A program made the position numbers and the translations under genes. 64,000 bases of DNA. Source: Paraburkholderia tropica (GTDB lineage: Bacteria > Pseudomonadota > Gammaproteobacteria > Burkholderiales > Burkholderiaceae). Shown here piece after piece: positions 35,456-43,675 of this stretch; position 1 is the stretch's first letter, and every line of letters begins with the position of its first letter. Location: NCBI RefSeq assembly GCF_914484835.1, contig NZ_CAJZAR010000101.1, positions 186,001-250,000 of the forward strand, written 5' to 3'. The notes under the pieces were generated by a model. The model did not search any database. It was not told where the DNA came from and saw only the letters and a program-made list of their open reading frames with translations.

Positions 35456-35723
35456 GGTCGATTGATTCAACTGTCGCGAGAGTCGGGGGTGGTCTGGGCG
35501 GATTGCCGACGCTCGAAAGCCGCTACACAGCAGGGCATCGGTCATCGCCTCAGTATTTGGGATCGCGACCATACCACAAAGTTGTCGTACATCAATACGA
35601 AATGTGCAAATCTGGTCATACCCCTTTTGCAGACGGGCATTTGCGGGTTTTGCGTTGCCGCTTGCATTCCGCTTCGAACATGTGCAGACTGCATATGTGC
35701 AATCTGCATGTATCGGGAGGCGT
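35456..35723. promoter_or_regulatory. Divergent promoter region, dehydrogenase operon / MarR-MFS operon
   Basis: This 268-base gap is AT-richer than the flanks and must drive both directions. It ends with tandem operator-like repeats at 35680-35709 just before the marR-type gene. A degenerate related sequence (ATGTGCAAATCTG) is at 35602. Confidence 0.55.
35680..35709 (+). repeat. Two abutting 15-bp repeats, probable MarR operators
   Basis: ATGTGCAGACTGCAT (35680-35694) is followed without a gap by ATGTGCAATCTGCAT (35695-35709), 13 of 15 identical. Each is a quasi-palindrome with core TGCA-N3-TGCA. They sit 15-44 bases before the MarR start codon, a typical place for autorepression. Confidence 0.65.
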
Positions 35724-36257
35724 ATGACCCAGCGCACGGAAAATCTGCTCGGCGCGCTCGCCGTGCTCGTGATGGACGAGATGCACGCGCTCGACACCGT
35801 GCCGGCGCTCGCCGGCCCGACCGCGCGGGCGATGCTGAACGCCATCGGCCAATATCCCGACGCGTCGATCGAACTGCTGCGCGACGCCGTCGCGCTCTCG
35901 CATCCGGCGGCCGTGCGCGCCGTCGCCGCGCTGGCCGACGCCGATCTCGTGGAAAAGCGTCCCGGCATCGACAAACGCTCCGTCGCCCTCGCGCTCACCG
36001 ACGCCGGACAGCGCGAAGTCGCGCGCCTTCAGCACGCGCGCGACGCCATGCTCACGCGCATCGTCGGCCATCTCGACGAAGGCGAGCGCAAGGTGCTCGA
36101 AGCGCTGCTGATCAAGCTGCTCTGGCACGAGACGCGCGACGCGGCGCAGGCGATGCAGCTCTGCCGTTTCTGCGACGACGGGCCGTGCCTCGAAGCGGGT
36201 TGCCCGATCGAATGCCGCGAAAACGGCCTGCCGATGCCCGCCAGGAGCGCGCAGTGA
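35724..36257 (+). CDS. MarR-family regulator with cysteine-rich C-terminus
   Basis: This 177-residue winged-helix regulator has a recognition region around SIELLRDAVALSHPAAVRAVAALADADLVEKR. It ends with an unusual CRFCDDGPCLEAGCPIEC segment, five cysteines within 18 residues near 148-165, suggesting metal, Fe-S or thiol-redox sensing. GGGAGG precedes ATG 35724; the longer upstream frame runs across the operator repeats and is rejected. Its stop overlaps the start of the MFS gene by four bases, so the two form an operon. Confidence 0.87.
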   Translation: MTQRTENLLGALAVLVMDEMHALDTVPALAGPTARAMLNAIGQYPDASIELLRDAVALSHPAAVRAVAALADADLVEKRPGIDKRSVALALTDAGQREVARLQHARDAMLTRIVGHLDEGERKVLEALLIKLLWHETRDAAQAMQLCRFCDDGPCLEAGCPIECRENGLPMPARSAQ

Positions 36258-37444
36258 AAGCCGCGCCCGCGGTGCGCTGGCCCGCGATTGCGGCGCTGAC
36301 CGCCGTCTCGACGCTCGCGCAGATCGGCCAGTTCGGCGTGGGCTTCATCGTGCTGCCGGTCTGGCTCGCGCATCAGGGGCTCGACGCGCAGCGCGCCGGG
36401 TTGTTCGCGGCGTCGCAATGGGCCGGCATGCTCGCGGGATTGATGGCCGCGCCCGCGCTGGTCGCGCGCCTCGGCGCAAAACGCACGGTCTCGCTCGGCC
36501 TCGCGGCGAGCCTGGCCGCGTTCGCGTCGGTGCCCTGGCTCGCGTGGCCGCTCTGGATCGTGCCCGGCATGCTGATGGGACTCGGCATCGGCCTGCGCTG
36601 GATCGCCAACGAATCCTGGCTTTACGGCCTCGTGCCCGAAGCGCTGAGCGGCCGCGTGGTCGGCGTGCACGAGACCCTGATCGCGGCGGCGGGCGTCGTG
36701 GCGCCCGCACTGGCCGCGTGGTGCGGCGCGGACGGCCGCGTGACCATCGTCGCGGGTCTCGGCTTCACCTTGGCCGCGGCGATTCCGCTGTGGCTGACCG
36801 CGTCCGGCGCGCCCGCCACGGCGGCGGTGTGCGAGACGCCCGCGCACAACGAGACGCGCTTCGCCCCGATCAGCGCGCTCGTCGCGCTCGGCATGGTGGT
36901 GGTCGCCGTGGGCGGCATCAGCGACGGCGCGCTCTACGGCCTCTTTCCGCTCTACGCCGCCGCGCGCGGCATGAACAGCACGCAGACCACCGTGCTGCTG
37001 TCGTGTCTCGGTCTCGGCGGCATGGCGCTGCAATTTCCGGTCGGATGGCTGGCCGATCGCGCGGGTCTCGGCAAGACCGTCGTCCTCTGCGCGATGACAA
37101 GCACGCTCGCGCTGGCCGCGTTCGCGCTCGCCGCGCCGACAACGTGGCTGTTTCCGGCGAGCGCCTTTCTCGCGGGCGGCATGAACAGCGCCTTCATCAC
37201 GCTCGGCATGTACGCGGCCGCGCGCGGCGAAAAGGCCGCGCTGATCCGCAACATGCGCCGGGTGTCGCTCGCGTTCACGGGCAGTTCGATCGCCGGGCCG
37301 ATGATCGCGGGCGCGGCGATGGAACGCCTCGGCAACGACGTGCTGCTCTGGCCGCTCGCCATCGCGAGCGGAATGCTGGCCGTTTTCACGCTCGGCATTT
37401 TCGAAGGCCGGCGGCAGAGCAACGCGCCTTCGCCCGCGAACTAG
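36254..37444 (+). CDS. MFS transporter coupled to the MarR gene
   Basis: This 396-residue protein has about 12 membrane spans. It resembles YcaD/sugar-phosphate-type MFS permeases (MGLGIGLRWIANESWLYGLVPE; GLFPLYAAARGMNSTQT). It starts with GTG 36254, preceded by AGGAG and overlapping the MarR stop codon (GTGA); the longer frame from 35462 is a shadow. Efflux of whatever compound the MarR protein senses is the usual arrangement. No specificity can be read. Confidence 0.87.
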   Translation: MKAAPAVRWPAIAALTAVSTLAQIGQFGVGFIVLPVWLAHQGLDAQRAGLFAASQWAGMLAGLMAAPALVARLGAKRTVSLGLAASLAAFASVPWLAWPLWIVPGMLMGLGIGLRWIANESWLYGLVPEALSGRVVGVHETLIAAAGVVAPALAAWCGADGRVTIVAGLGFTLAAAIPLWLTASGAPATAAVCETPAHNETRFAPISALVALGMVVVAVGGISDGALYGLFPLYAAARGMNSTQTTVLLSCLGLGGMALQFPVGWLADRAGLGKTVVLCAMTSTLALAAFALAAPTTWLFPASAFLAGGMNSAFITLGMYAAARGEKAALIRNMRRVSLAFTGSSIAGPMIAGAAMERLGNDVLLWPLAIASGMLAVFTLGIFEGRRQSNAPSPAN

Positions 37445-37765
37445 CACGGCTTCATCGCTTCGCGCAGCATCGCGGCATTCATGCTTCACGCATTCTTTTA
37501 ATGCGATTCACATATCGCCGCATTGAAATTTTCCGACCCTCGATTAAACGAGGCAATCAAGCGCTCATTGCGCATTCTTTTCCAGCCGCTTCAAATCATT
37601 CCCAATCGTTTCGAACAGGCTCTATTCGGGTTCTGCCCCGGTATTGCGCGCAAACGTTTCTCGCTATACTCGACGCCATTCTTAAAGCGAAACGGACGCC
37701 CGGGGAAGCCATATTCGCGTCCTGATCAGGTCTCGCCACCTGTCGTTCTCACGAGTCGAAACCAA
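37445..37765. other. 321-bp intergenic region before the MHYT gene
   Basis: No gene is supported. A small inverted repeat (CCTCG-ATTAAA-CGAGG) is near 37542. The segment is AT-richer from about 37490 to 37680 and presumably contains the promoter of the MHYT gene. Confidence 0.4.
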
Positions 37766-38557
37766 ATGACCGGCTACTACGATCCCTCGCTTGTCGTGCT
37801 CTCCTGCCTGCTCGCGATCTTTGCGTCGTTCACGGCATTGGATATCTCCGATCGCCTCGATGTCATCGGCAAGCGCCCGCTTTTACCGTGGATCGCGTTC
37901 GGCGGCTGCATCATGGGGCTCGGCATCTGGTCGATGCATTTCATCGCCATGCTCGCGTTTCATTTGCCGATTGCCGTCGGCTACAACCTTCCCATTACGT
38001 TCGCCTCGCTGCTGATTGCCATCGTTGCATCCGCCATCGGCTTTCTGCCGTTGTGCCGATACGAACTGAGCTGGCCGCTATTGACGGGCGCCGCCGTGGC
38101 GATGGGCATCGGCGTGGCGGGCATGCATTATCTCGGCATGCAGGCCATGGATATCTGCCCGGCCATTCACTACACGATCGGCCTGGTGATCGCTTCGGTA
38201 ATCATCGCCATTATCGCGAGCGGCACGGCGCTGTTGCTCGCGTTCGACCTGCGCCGCCGCAGCGCGATGCGGCGCGCGCGACAGGCCGGTTCGGCGGTCG
38301 TGATGGGTGTCGCCGTCTGCGGCATGCACTATTGCGGCATGGCCGCCGCGCATTTCGAAGCCGGAAGCTATTCGGTTTCCGATCTGCGCAATATGCCGGT
38401 GCCGTGGCTCGCGGGCATCGTCGTGACGTTCAGTTTGCTGATCTTCGCGGCGTCCATCGTCATTGCGATGCTCGACGCGCGGCAGAGCGCGAAAGCGCGC
38501 GCGCTGGCCGATGCGATTATCGACAGCCACGTCAATCGGCGTCATCCGGCTCGCTGA
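37766..38557 (+). CDS. MHYT-domain integral membrane sensor
   Basis: This 263-residue membrane protein has seven hydrophobic segments and three MHYT-type motifs (MHFIAM, MHYLGM, MHYCGM near residues 53, 117 and 191). The His/Met pairs are thought to bind copper and sense O2, CO or NO. Unlike many homologues it has no attached GGDEF/EAL or kinase domain, so it must signal through another protein or have a structural role. ATG 37766 is used; the frame upstream is open but not hydrophobic. Confidence 0.9.
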   Translation: MTGYYDPSLVVLSCLLAIFASFTALDISDRLDVIGKRPLLPWIAFGGCIMGLGIWSMHFIAMLAFHLPIAVGYNLPITFASLLIAIVASAIGFLPLCRYELSWPLLTGAAVAMGIGVAGMHYLGMQAMDICPAIHYTIGLVIASVIIAIIASGTALLLAFDLRRRSAMRRARQAGSAVVMGVAVCGMHYCGMAAAHFEAGSYSVSDLRNMPVPWLAGIVVTFSLLIFAASIVIAMLDARQSAKARALADAIIDSHVNRRHPAR

Positions 38558-38647
38558 TTACGCGCTCATTGCGCGCAGTTCGCCGCGTCGAAGTGATAAA
38601 GACCGACGCGTATAGCAAGAGGCGCGGATAAGCGAAAGAAAAAAGCA

Positions 38648-38680
38648 AAGCCCGCCGCGTCTGCACAACGCGGCGGGCTT
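38648..38680 (-). terminator. Rho-independent terminator after the small hypothetical gene
   Basis: AAGCCCGCCGCGT (38648-38660) pairs perfectly with ACGCGGCGGGCTT (38668-38680) around a seven-base loop. On the minus strand the stem is followed by a T-rich tail (complement of 38635-38647). Confidence 0.8.
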
Positions 38681-38693
38681 CACCCGAGGCCCA

Positions 38694-38999
38694 TCAGGCG
38701 GCGTCGCCGCCGATCGGCTTCATCTTCCATTGCTTGCTCGCCGCGCCGTCGACCGACGTGTCGAAGCCCGTGTCGAGCACCCACTCCCAATCGGGCGCCG
38801 GCATCTTGCCGCCCGCGACGCGCGCCACCTGAGACTCGACCTGCTCGCGGCTCGCGAGAAACTTCAGCGGCCCGCACACCACATTGAAAAGCGGCACCGT
38901 GGCATCGACCATGAACACATGGGCGACGGCGCCGTCGGCACACGCAATGCGCGTGGAAGCGCCGACTGAACGGGGAAACGACACTGCGGGGGTAACCAT
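38694..38999 (-). CDS. Hypothetical protein, 101 residues
   Basis: The protein begins MVTPAVSFPRSVGASTRIACADG and ends MKPIGGDAA; I do not recognise a family. It has no signal peptide or membrane segment and is of mixed alpha/beta character. AAGGAG precedes ATG 38999, and a strong terminator follows 14 bases after the stop, so it is a well-bounded single gene. The extended frame from 39143 has a basic, low-complexity N-terminus and no ribosome site. Confidence 0.7.
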   Translation of the reverse strand: MVTPAVSFPRSVGASTRIACADGAVAHVFMVDATVPLFNVVCGPLKFLASREQVESQVARVAGGKMPAPDWEWVLDTGFDTSVDGAASKQWKMKPIGGDAA

Positions 39000-39093
39000 G
39001 AAACTCCTTATACGTCGGAACAAAAACCGCCGGTCAACAGCAGGGATCCAGGAGGGATCGTGCCTCCGATTAACGGCAGCGCGCGATCGAACT

Positions 39094-40794
39094 TTAGAAA
39101 GTCTCCCACTCCTTGTCATTGCGCTCGGCGGCGCGCTCGACAACCGGTTGCGGCGTGGGGCGCACGGCGCGCTTCGGCGCGGGCGTTCGCGCGACCGGCG
39201 CGGCCCGGCGCTGGGCGATCTGCACCGGCGCAGCCTCCTGTTGAGCCGACGAAACGCGGAAGAAACTTACGAGTTCTTTCAACGTGGCCGCCTGCCCCGC
39301 CATGGACTGCGCCGCCGCGGCCGCCTGCTCGACGAGCGCCGCATTTTGCTGCGTGACTTCGTCCATCTGCGTGACCGCCTGGTTCACCTGCTCGATGCCC
39401 TTATGCTGCTCATTCGACGCCGACGAAATCTCGCCCATGAGATCGGTGACGCGACGCACCGACGTCACCACTTCGCGGATCGTCGATCCAGCTTCCGAGA
39501 CCAGTTCGCCGCCGCGCTTGACGGTGCCGACGGAGTCGTCGATCAATCCCTTGATTTCGCGCGCGGCGGCCGCGCTGCGCTGCGCGAGCGAGCGCACCTC
39601 GCCCGCCACCACCGCGAAACCGCGGCCTTGCTCGCCCGCACGCGCGGCCTCGACCGCCGCGTTCAGCGCGAGAATATTGGTCTGAAACGCAATGCCTTCG
39701 ATGACCGAAATAATGTCGGCCATTTTCTCGGCGCTGTTCGTGATATGGCCCATCGTTTCGACCACGCGGCCCACGACTTCGCCGCCCTTGATCGCGACTT
39801 CCGATGCACCCGCCGCGAGACGATCGCCTTGCGCCGCATTTTCGGCGTTCTGCCGCACGGTGGAAGTCAGTTCTTCCATGCTCGCCGCGGATTCCTGCAA
39901 CGAAGCGGCCTGCTCCTCGGTGCGCTGGCTCAAGTCGATATTGCCGGCGGCGATTTCGCCGGACGCGGTGGCAATGCCGTCCGCGCTTTCCCGCACACGC
40001 GTGACGATCGAGCCCAGCTTGCGGTTCATTTCGCTGAGCGCCTGCAGCAGTCGCGCCGCCTCGTCGCGGCCTTCCACTGCGAGTTCACCGGTCAGATCTC
40101 CTTGCGCAACGGTCTCCGCCATATGCACGGCCTTCGCCACCGGAATCGTGATCGAGCGCGTGATGAGCCACGCAGCGCTCGCCCCGCAGATCAGCGCGAC
40201 GATGACCGTCACCCACGTCGTTAGCAGCGCGAAATGATAATCGGCCTGCGCCGACGCGCGTGCGTCCTGGCCGCCTTGAGCATTCAACGCCTTGTCGTCG
40301 CTGATCGCCTTGCCGAGCGCCGTGAACGCGACGGAAGCCGGTCCCAGCGCCAGCGCGCGCGCGTCAGCCGACGCGCCCGCACCGTTCATCGCGTAGTCGA
40401 TCAAACGATTATCGGCATCGAGATACGTTTTCCATTGCGCGTCGATGTCTCGTGCAAGCGCCGCTTCCTGATCCGACGAGATCATCTTCCGGTAGTCGTC
40501 GAGGCGTTTCGAGAACTGCGCGACGGCTTCGTCGTGCAGACGCTTTTGTTCGCGCACACCGCTATCGCTTGTTTCGATCAGCGCGCGCAGCGACAGACGG
40601 CGCACGCTGTTGGCCGCCATATCGACAGCCCCGAGCGCCTGCACGCTCGGCAGCCAGTTTTCCGCCAGGTCCTCGGCCCCGGCATAGACGTGTTTCATCT
40701 GCCACAGCGACACCACGCCAAGCAGGAAAACCAGCAGCATGGACAAGCCAAATCCGAGCGCGAGCCGGGAACCAATTCGAAGATTGTTCAACAT
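39094..40794 (-). CDS. Methyl-accepting chemotaxis protein with CheR-tethering tail
   Basis: This 566-residue chemoreceptor has membrane helices near 10-32 and 190-212, a periplasmic four-helix bundle, a HAMP domain and the signalling tip (IEGIAFQTNILALNAAVEAA near 375). The extreme C-terminus is EWETF, equivalent to the NWETF pentapeptide by which E. coli Tar and Tsr recruit CheR and CheB, joined by a flexible Ala/Pro/Arg-rich linker. It lies 32 bases downstream of the cheV gene on the same strand, which suggests co-expression. Confidence 0.94.
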   Translation of the reverse strand: MLNNLRIGSRLALGFGLSMLLVFLLGVVSLWQMKHVYAGAEDLAENWLPSVQALGAVDMAANSVRRLSLRALIETSDSGVREQKRLHDEAVAQFSKRLDDYRKMISSDQEAALARDIDAQWKTYLDADNRLIDYAMNGAGASADARALALGPASVAFTALGKAISDDKALNAQGGQDARASAQADYHFALLTTWVTVIVALICGASAAWLITRSITIPVAKAVHMAETVAQGDLTGELAVEGRDEAARLLQALSEMNRKLGSIVTRVRESADGIATASGEIAAGNIDLSQRTEEQAASLQESAASMEELTSTVRQNAENAAQGDRLAAGASEVAIKGGEVVGRVVETMGHITNSAEKMADIISVIEGIAFQTNILALNAAVEAARAGEQGRGFAVVAGEVRSLAQRSAAAAREIKGLIDDSVGTVKRGGELVSEAGSTIREVVTSVRRVTDLMGEISSASNEQHKGIEQVNQAVTQMDEVTQQNAALVEQAAAAAQSMAGQAATLKELVSFFRVSSAQQEAAPVQIAQRRAAPVARTPAPKRAVRPTPQPVVERAAERNDKEWETF

Positions 40795-40826
40795 GATGAG
40801 TCGATTGCTAAATCAGTGAGTAATGC

Positions 40827-41780
40827 TCAGGCTGCGAGTGCCTTGCGAATCGCCGCGGAGAGTTCGGCGGGGGCGAACTTCGCGATATAGCCGTTGGCGC
40901 CGGCCTTGTGCGCGTGCGCCTCGTTGGCGCTGCCGGACAGCGACGAATGGATGATGACCGGCACGTGCTTGAGGCGCGCGTCGCCCTTGATCTTGCGGGT
41001 CAGCATGAAGCCGTCCATCTCCGGCATTTCCAGATCGGTGATGACGAGCGAGACCTTGTCCCTGACCGGCACGCCTTCGCTTTGCGCCTCGTCCGCCATC
41101 CGTTGCAGCAGATCCCACGCGGCCTGGCCGTTGTTGGCGAGCATGTGCGGCACTTCCAGCGCCGTGAGCGCCTGCCCGATCAGCGCGCGCGCGAAGCCCG
41201 AATCGTCGGCTGCGAGAATCCGGCCGCCCGCAAGCTGCACCGCGCCGCCGACCGCGTCCGAGGTCACGTCCGTATGCTGCTGAGGGAACGCGTCGCGCAT
41301 GATCTGCTCCACGTCGAGCAACTGCGCGAGACGCGTGCTCCCATCGCTGGCTTCGATGCGCGCGACGCCCGTGACATAACCGGTCGTTCCGCTCGACTCC
41401 GCGCTGAGCACGTTCGACCATTCGAGCCGGACGATGTCCTCGACTTCGTCGACGGCAAAAGCCTGCGTGCCGCGCGAAAACTCGGTCACCAGCAGAATGC
41501 CCGGCGGGCGGTCGCTCACCGAACCGATGATCGAAGCAATGTCGACAACGGGAATGATCTGGCCGCGAACATCGACGGCGCCTGCGAGATGACTCGGAGA
41601 GCCCGCGATGGGCGTCAGTTCCGGCATCGTTGCGATTTCGCGAATCTTGAACACGTTGATCGCATAGAGGCCGCGGACGTTGCCACGTTGCGGCGCGCCC
41701 AGCCTGAACAGCAGAAGTTCGAGGCGGTTGCTGCTCGTGAGGGTCGTTCGTTCGTCGATACCGAGCTGGTCGCCCTTCAT
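40827..41780 (-). CDS. cheV: Chemotaxis coupling protein CheV
   Basis: This 317-residue protein has an N-terminal CheW-like domain (residues ~20-160; FKIREIATMPELTPIAGSP) and a C-terminal receiver domain. The receiver has acidic pocket LAADDSGFAR near 180 and phospho-acceptor Asp in ITDLEMPEMDGF near 237. It couples receptors to CheA and tunes adaptation. ATG 41780 is favoured by AGGA upstream; the frame continues upstream without conserved sequence. It is first in a two-gene unit with the chemoreceptor. Confidence 0.93.
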   Translation of the reverse strand: MKGDQLGIDERTTLTSSNRLELLLFRLGAPQRGNVRGLYAINVFKIREIATMPELTPIAGSPSHLAGAVDVRGQIIPVVDIASIIGSVSDRPPGILLVTEFSRGTQAFAVDEVEDIVRLEWSNVLSAESSGTTGYVTGVARIEASDGSTRLAQLLDVEQIMRDAFPQQHTDVTSDAVGGAVQLAGGRILAADDSGFARALIGQALTALEVPHMLANNGQAAWDLLQRMADEAQSEGVPVRDKVSLVITDLEMPEMDGFMLTRKIKGDARLKHVPVIIHSSLSGSANEAHAHKAGANGYIAKFAPAELSAAIRKALAA

Positions 41781-42042
41781 TTTGTAATCCTGACTATATG
41801 AATCGATTATGCAGCGCTGTTCTCGGACCAGGAATGTCTCCGTTAATCCTCTGATCAATGGCGCATCTGAATCGCCGCACGTGGAGCTTGGGCTCCGTTT
41901 AACGTTGCGTCCGATCTCTGCAAGTTAACGGCAGCTTTCTTGCCGACTTTACCCACTATTTGCGCTTGTTTTAACGGCAAAACATCACGAACGTGCGGTC
42001 ATTTTTTCAGCGCGACGGTCCGCGTGACGGCGTCGCGCGCTC

Positions 42043-42066
42043 AAAAAAAAGGCCGCCCAGAGCGGC
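42043..42066 (-). terminator. Orphan minus-strand terminator-like hairpin
   Basis: GCCGC (42052-42056) pairs with GCGGC (42062-42066) around five bases, and on the minus strand the stem is followed by a run of eight T. There is no obvious minus-strand gene between it and 42604, so it could end an unannotated small RNA or insulate cheV. Confidence 0.45.
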
Positions 42067-42478
42067 AGCCGAAGTTCTGCGAAAGTTATGGCTTCATGTC
42101 TGCTGATCGACATGCAAGCGCGATAAGAGGCACTGGATGCTAGCCAGCACAAGCCGTGAATTTTCGCGGATGAAAACGACGGCGGGGAATGTGAGGGACG
42201 ACGTGATTAACCAATTGGTACAACCCGGTACAAATCGGCGCGTAATGTATTACGACCAACCTTAAGGGAACCTTAAGCCGACTTTCTGCGGCGCCCGATT
42301 TAGCGCCCTGCTCACGCGCGATCCAACCCTTGTTCCTGTTCTTTCCACACGCGTTCATGCTAGGATTCGCGCTGCTGTAAAACGTACTCGTCGTCAGCCG
42401 ACAACTCACACAACACCTCACGCGAACCATGTACGCAGCTGCCTGGCCTCCCGCGAAAGCGCACTGAAAGCCTGAGTC

Positions 42479-42581
42479 GATGCAGTGACTGCATCCACCA
42501 GGGCATTCGTCCCGGACCTGTCGTGAACGACAGTCCGGTGATATCGCTTGAATGAATCGTTCGTATCGAGATTCAAGCGAT
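42479..42581 (+). promoter_or_regulatory. Three consecutive hairpins before the proline dehydrogenase gene
   Basis: Hairpin 1 pairs GATGCAG (42479) with CTGCATC (ending 42495) over three bases. Hairpin 2 spans 42512-42538: CCGGACCTGTCGT with ACGACAGTCCGG, one bulged C and a two-base loop. Hairpin 3 pairs ATCGCTTGAAT (42543-42553) with ATTCAAGCGAT (42571-42581) over 17 bases. The last ends 22 bases before the start codon. It could be a structured leader. Confidence 0.5.
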
Positions 42582-42603
42582 TGCGTTTTCACGAGACCAC
42601 AAC

Positions 42604-43524
42604 ATGCGTATTCTCAATACGATGGCGGCCCGCGCCATCCCGCTCGTTCCGCGTTCGCTGATTCAGAAGATTTCGCGCCGCTATATCGCCGGCGCGTCGC
42701 TCGACGATGCGCGCACGCGCATCCACGCGCTCCACGCAGAGGGCTTTCGCACCACCATCGACGTGCTGGGCGAAACCGCAACGTCCACCGCTCAGGCGGA
42801 GTCGATGGCCCGCGATTATCTTCATCTGATCGAGGCGCTGTGCGCCGACAATGAAACCGCCGAACTGTCGATCAAACTGACCGCGCTCGGACTACATCTC
42901 GACGAACCCGCGTGCATGGCGCGCGTTGCCCTGATTCTGCGCGCGGCGGCAACGCACGGAATCCGTGCCTGCATCGACATGGAAGACATTCGCTGCACAC
43001 AGAAAGCGCTCGACGCTTTCGCGGCATTCGAAGCAAACGGCTATCCAGTCGGCATCGCGCTGCAAGCCTATTTGAAACGTACCGACGACGATATTGTTAC
43101 GCTACAGGCGCGCCAGAGCCGCATGCGGATTTGCAAAGGGATTTACGCCGAGGCCGCCGAACATCTTGTGGATGGCGCATCGAAAAATCGAGCCGCGATC
43201 AATCCGCATTTCATCCGGCATGTATCGAATGCCCTGCGAGCCGGATGTTTCGTGGGTATTGCCACGCACGATGCGCCATTGATCGACATGCTGACGCGTT
43301 GGCTGGAAGACGAGCGCATTGACCGCTCGCGATTCGAATTTCAGATGTTGCTGGGTGTATGCGAAAAGCAGCGCGACGCGTTGCTGGCGCAGGGATTCAA
43401 TGTCCGCGTCTACGTGCCTTACGGTCAGGATTGGTATGGCTATAGCACGCGGCGAATCAAGGAAAATCCGCGTATTGCCGGCTATATTCTCTCGGCGTTG
43501 CTTTCCAGCAGGCGGGCGCGCTAA
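42604..43524 (+). CDS. Proline dehydrogenase family protein (monofunctional)
   Basis: This 306-residue flavoenzyme of the PRODH/PutA-N family converts L-proline to pyrroline-5-carboxylate at the membrane. Conserved barrel motifs are present: SIKLTALGLHLD, RACIDMEDI, GIALQAYLKRTDDD, RICKGIY and the C-terminal VRVYVPYGQDWYGYSTRRIKENP substrate-clamp signature. It is the short, single-function type, without the P5C dehydrogenase half; no P5C dehydrogenase gene is nearby. Its leader carries three hairpins. Confidence 0.9.
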   Translation: MRILNTMAARAIPLVPRSLIQKISRRYIAGASLDDARTRIHALHAEGFRTTIDVLGETATSTAQAESMARDYLHLIEALCADNETAELSIKLTALGLHLDEPACMARVALILRAAATHGIRACIDMEDIRCTQKALDAFAAFEANGYPVGIALQAYLKRTDDDIVTLQARQSRMRICKGIYAEAAEHLVDGASKNRAAINPHFIRHVSNALRAGCFVGIATHDAPLIDMLTRWLEDERIDRSRFEFQMLLGVCEKQRDALLAQGFNVRVYVPYGQDWYGYSTRRIKENPRIAGYILSALLSSRRAR

Positions 43525-43675
43525 CCGTTAAAGCCGTACTTGTGGAAGTGGCCGGCTCAACGTCGGCCACTTCGAATCGCGCCCTGCCGTGAATTAAACT
43601 ACCCCATTCCTATCGCCCGGCGATGTTCCTTGCATGACACGGCTCCATCGCCTCATTAACACGGGATTGTTCGAC

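Larger units (their letters stand above)
41781..42603. other. 823-bp intergenic region between cheV and the proline dehydrogenase gene
   Basis: I find no credible protein gene. Both open frames inside it (+ 41940-42143, - 42140-42592) have shadow-like composition. The region is AT-richer than the window average. It contains a minus-strand terminator-like hairpin at 42043-42066, direct repeats (AACCTTAAG twice near 42250) and three hairpins at 42479-42581. The cheV promoter must lie at the left end and the proline dehydrogenase promoter at the right. Confidence 0.5.

Noticed and set aside
42140..42592. 150-codon minus-strand frame in the gap before proline dehydrogenase
   Set aside because: It runs across all three hairpins, has mixed composition with many scattered Cys and no ribosome site. 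The region is better explained as regulatory or small-RNA sequence.
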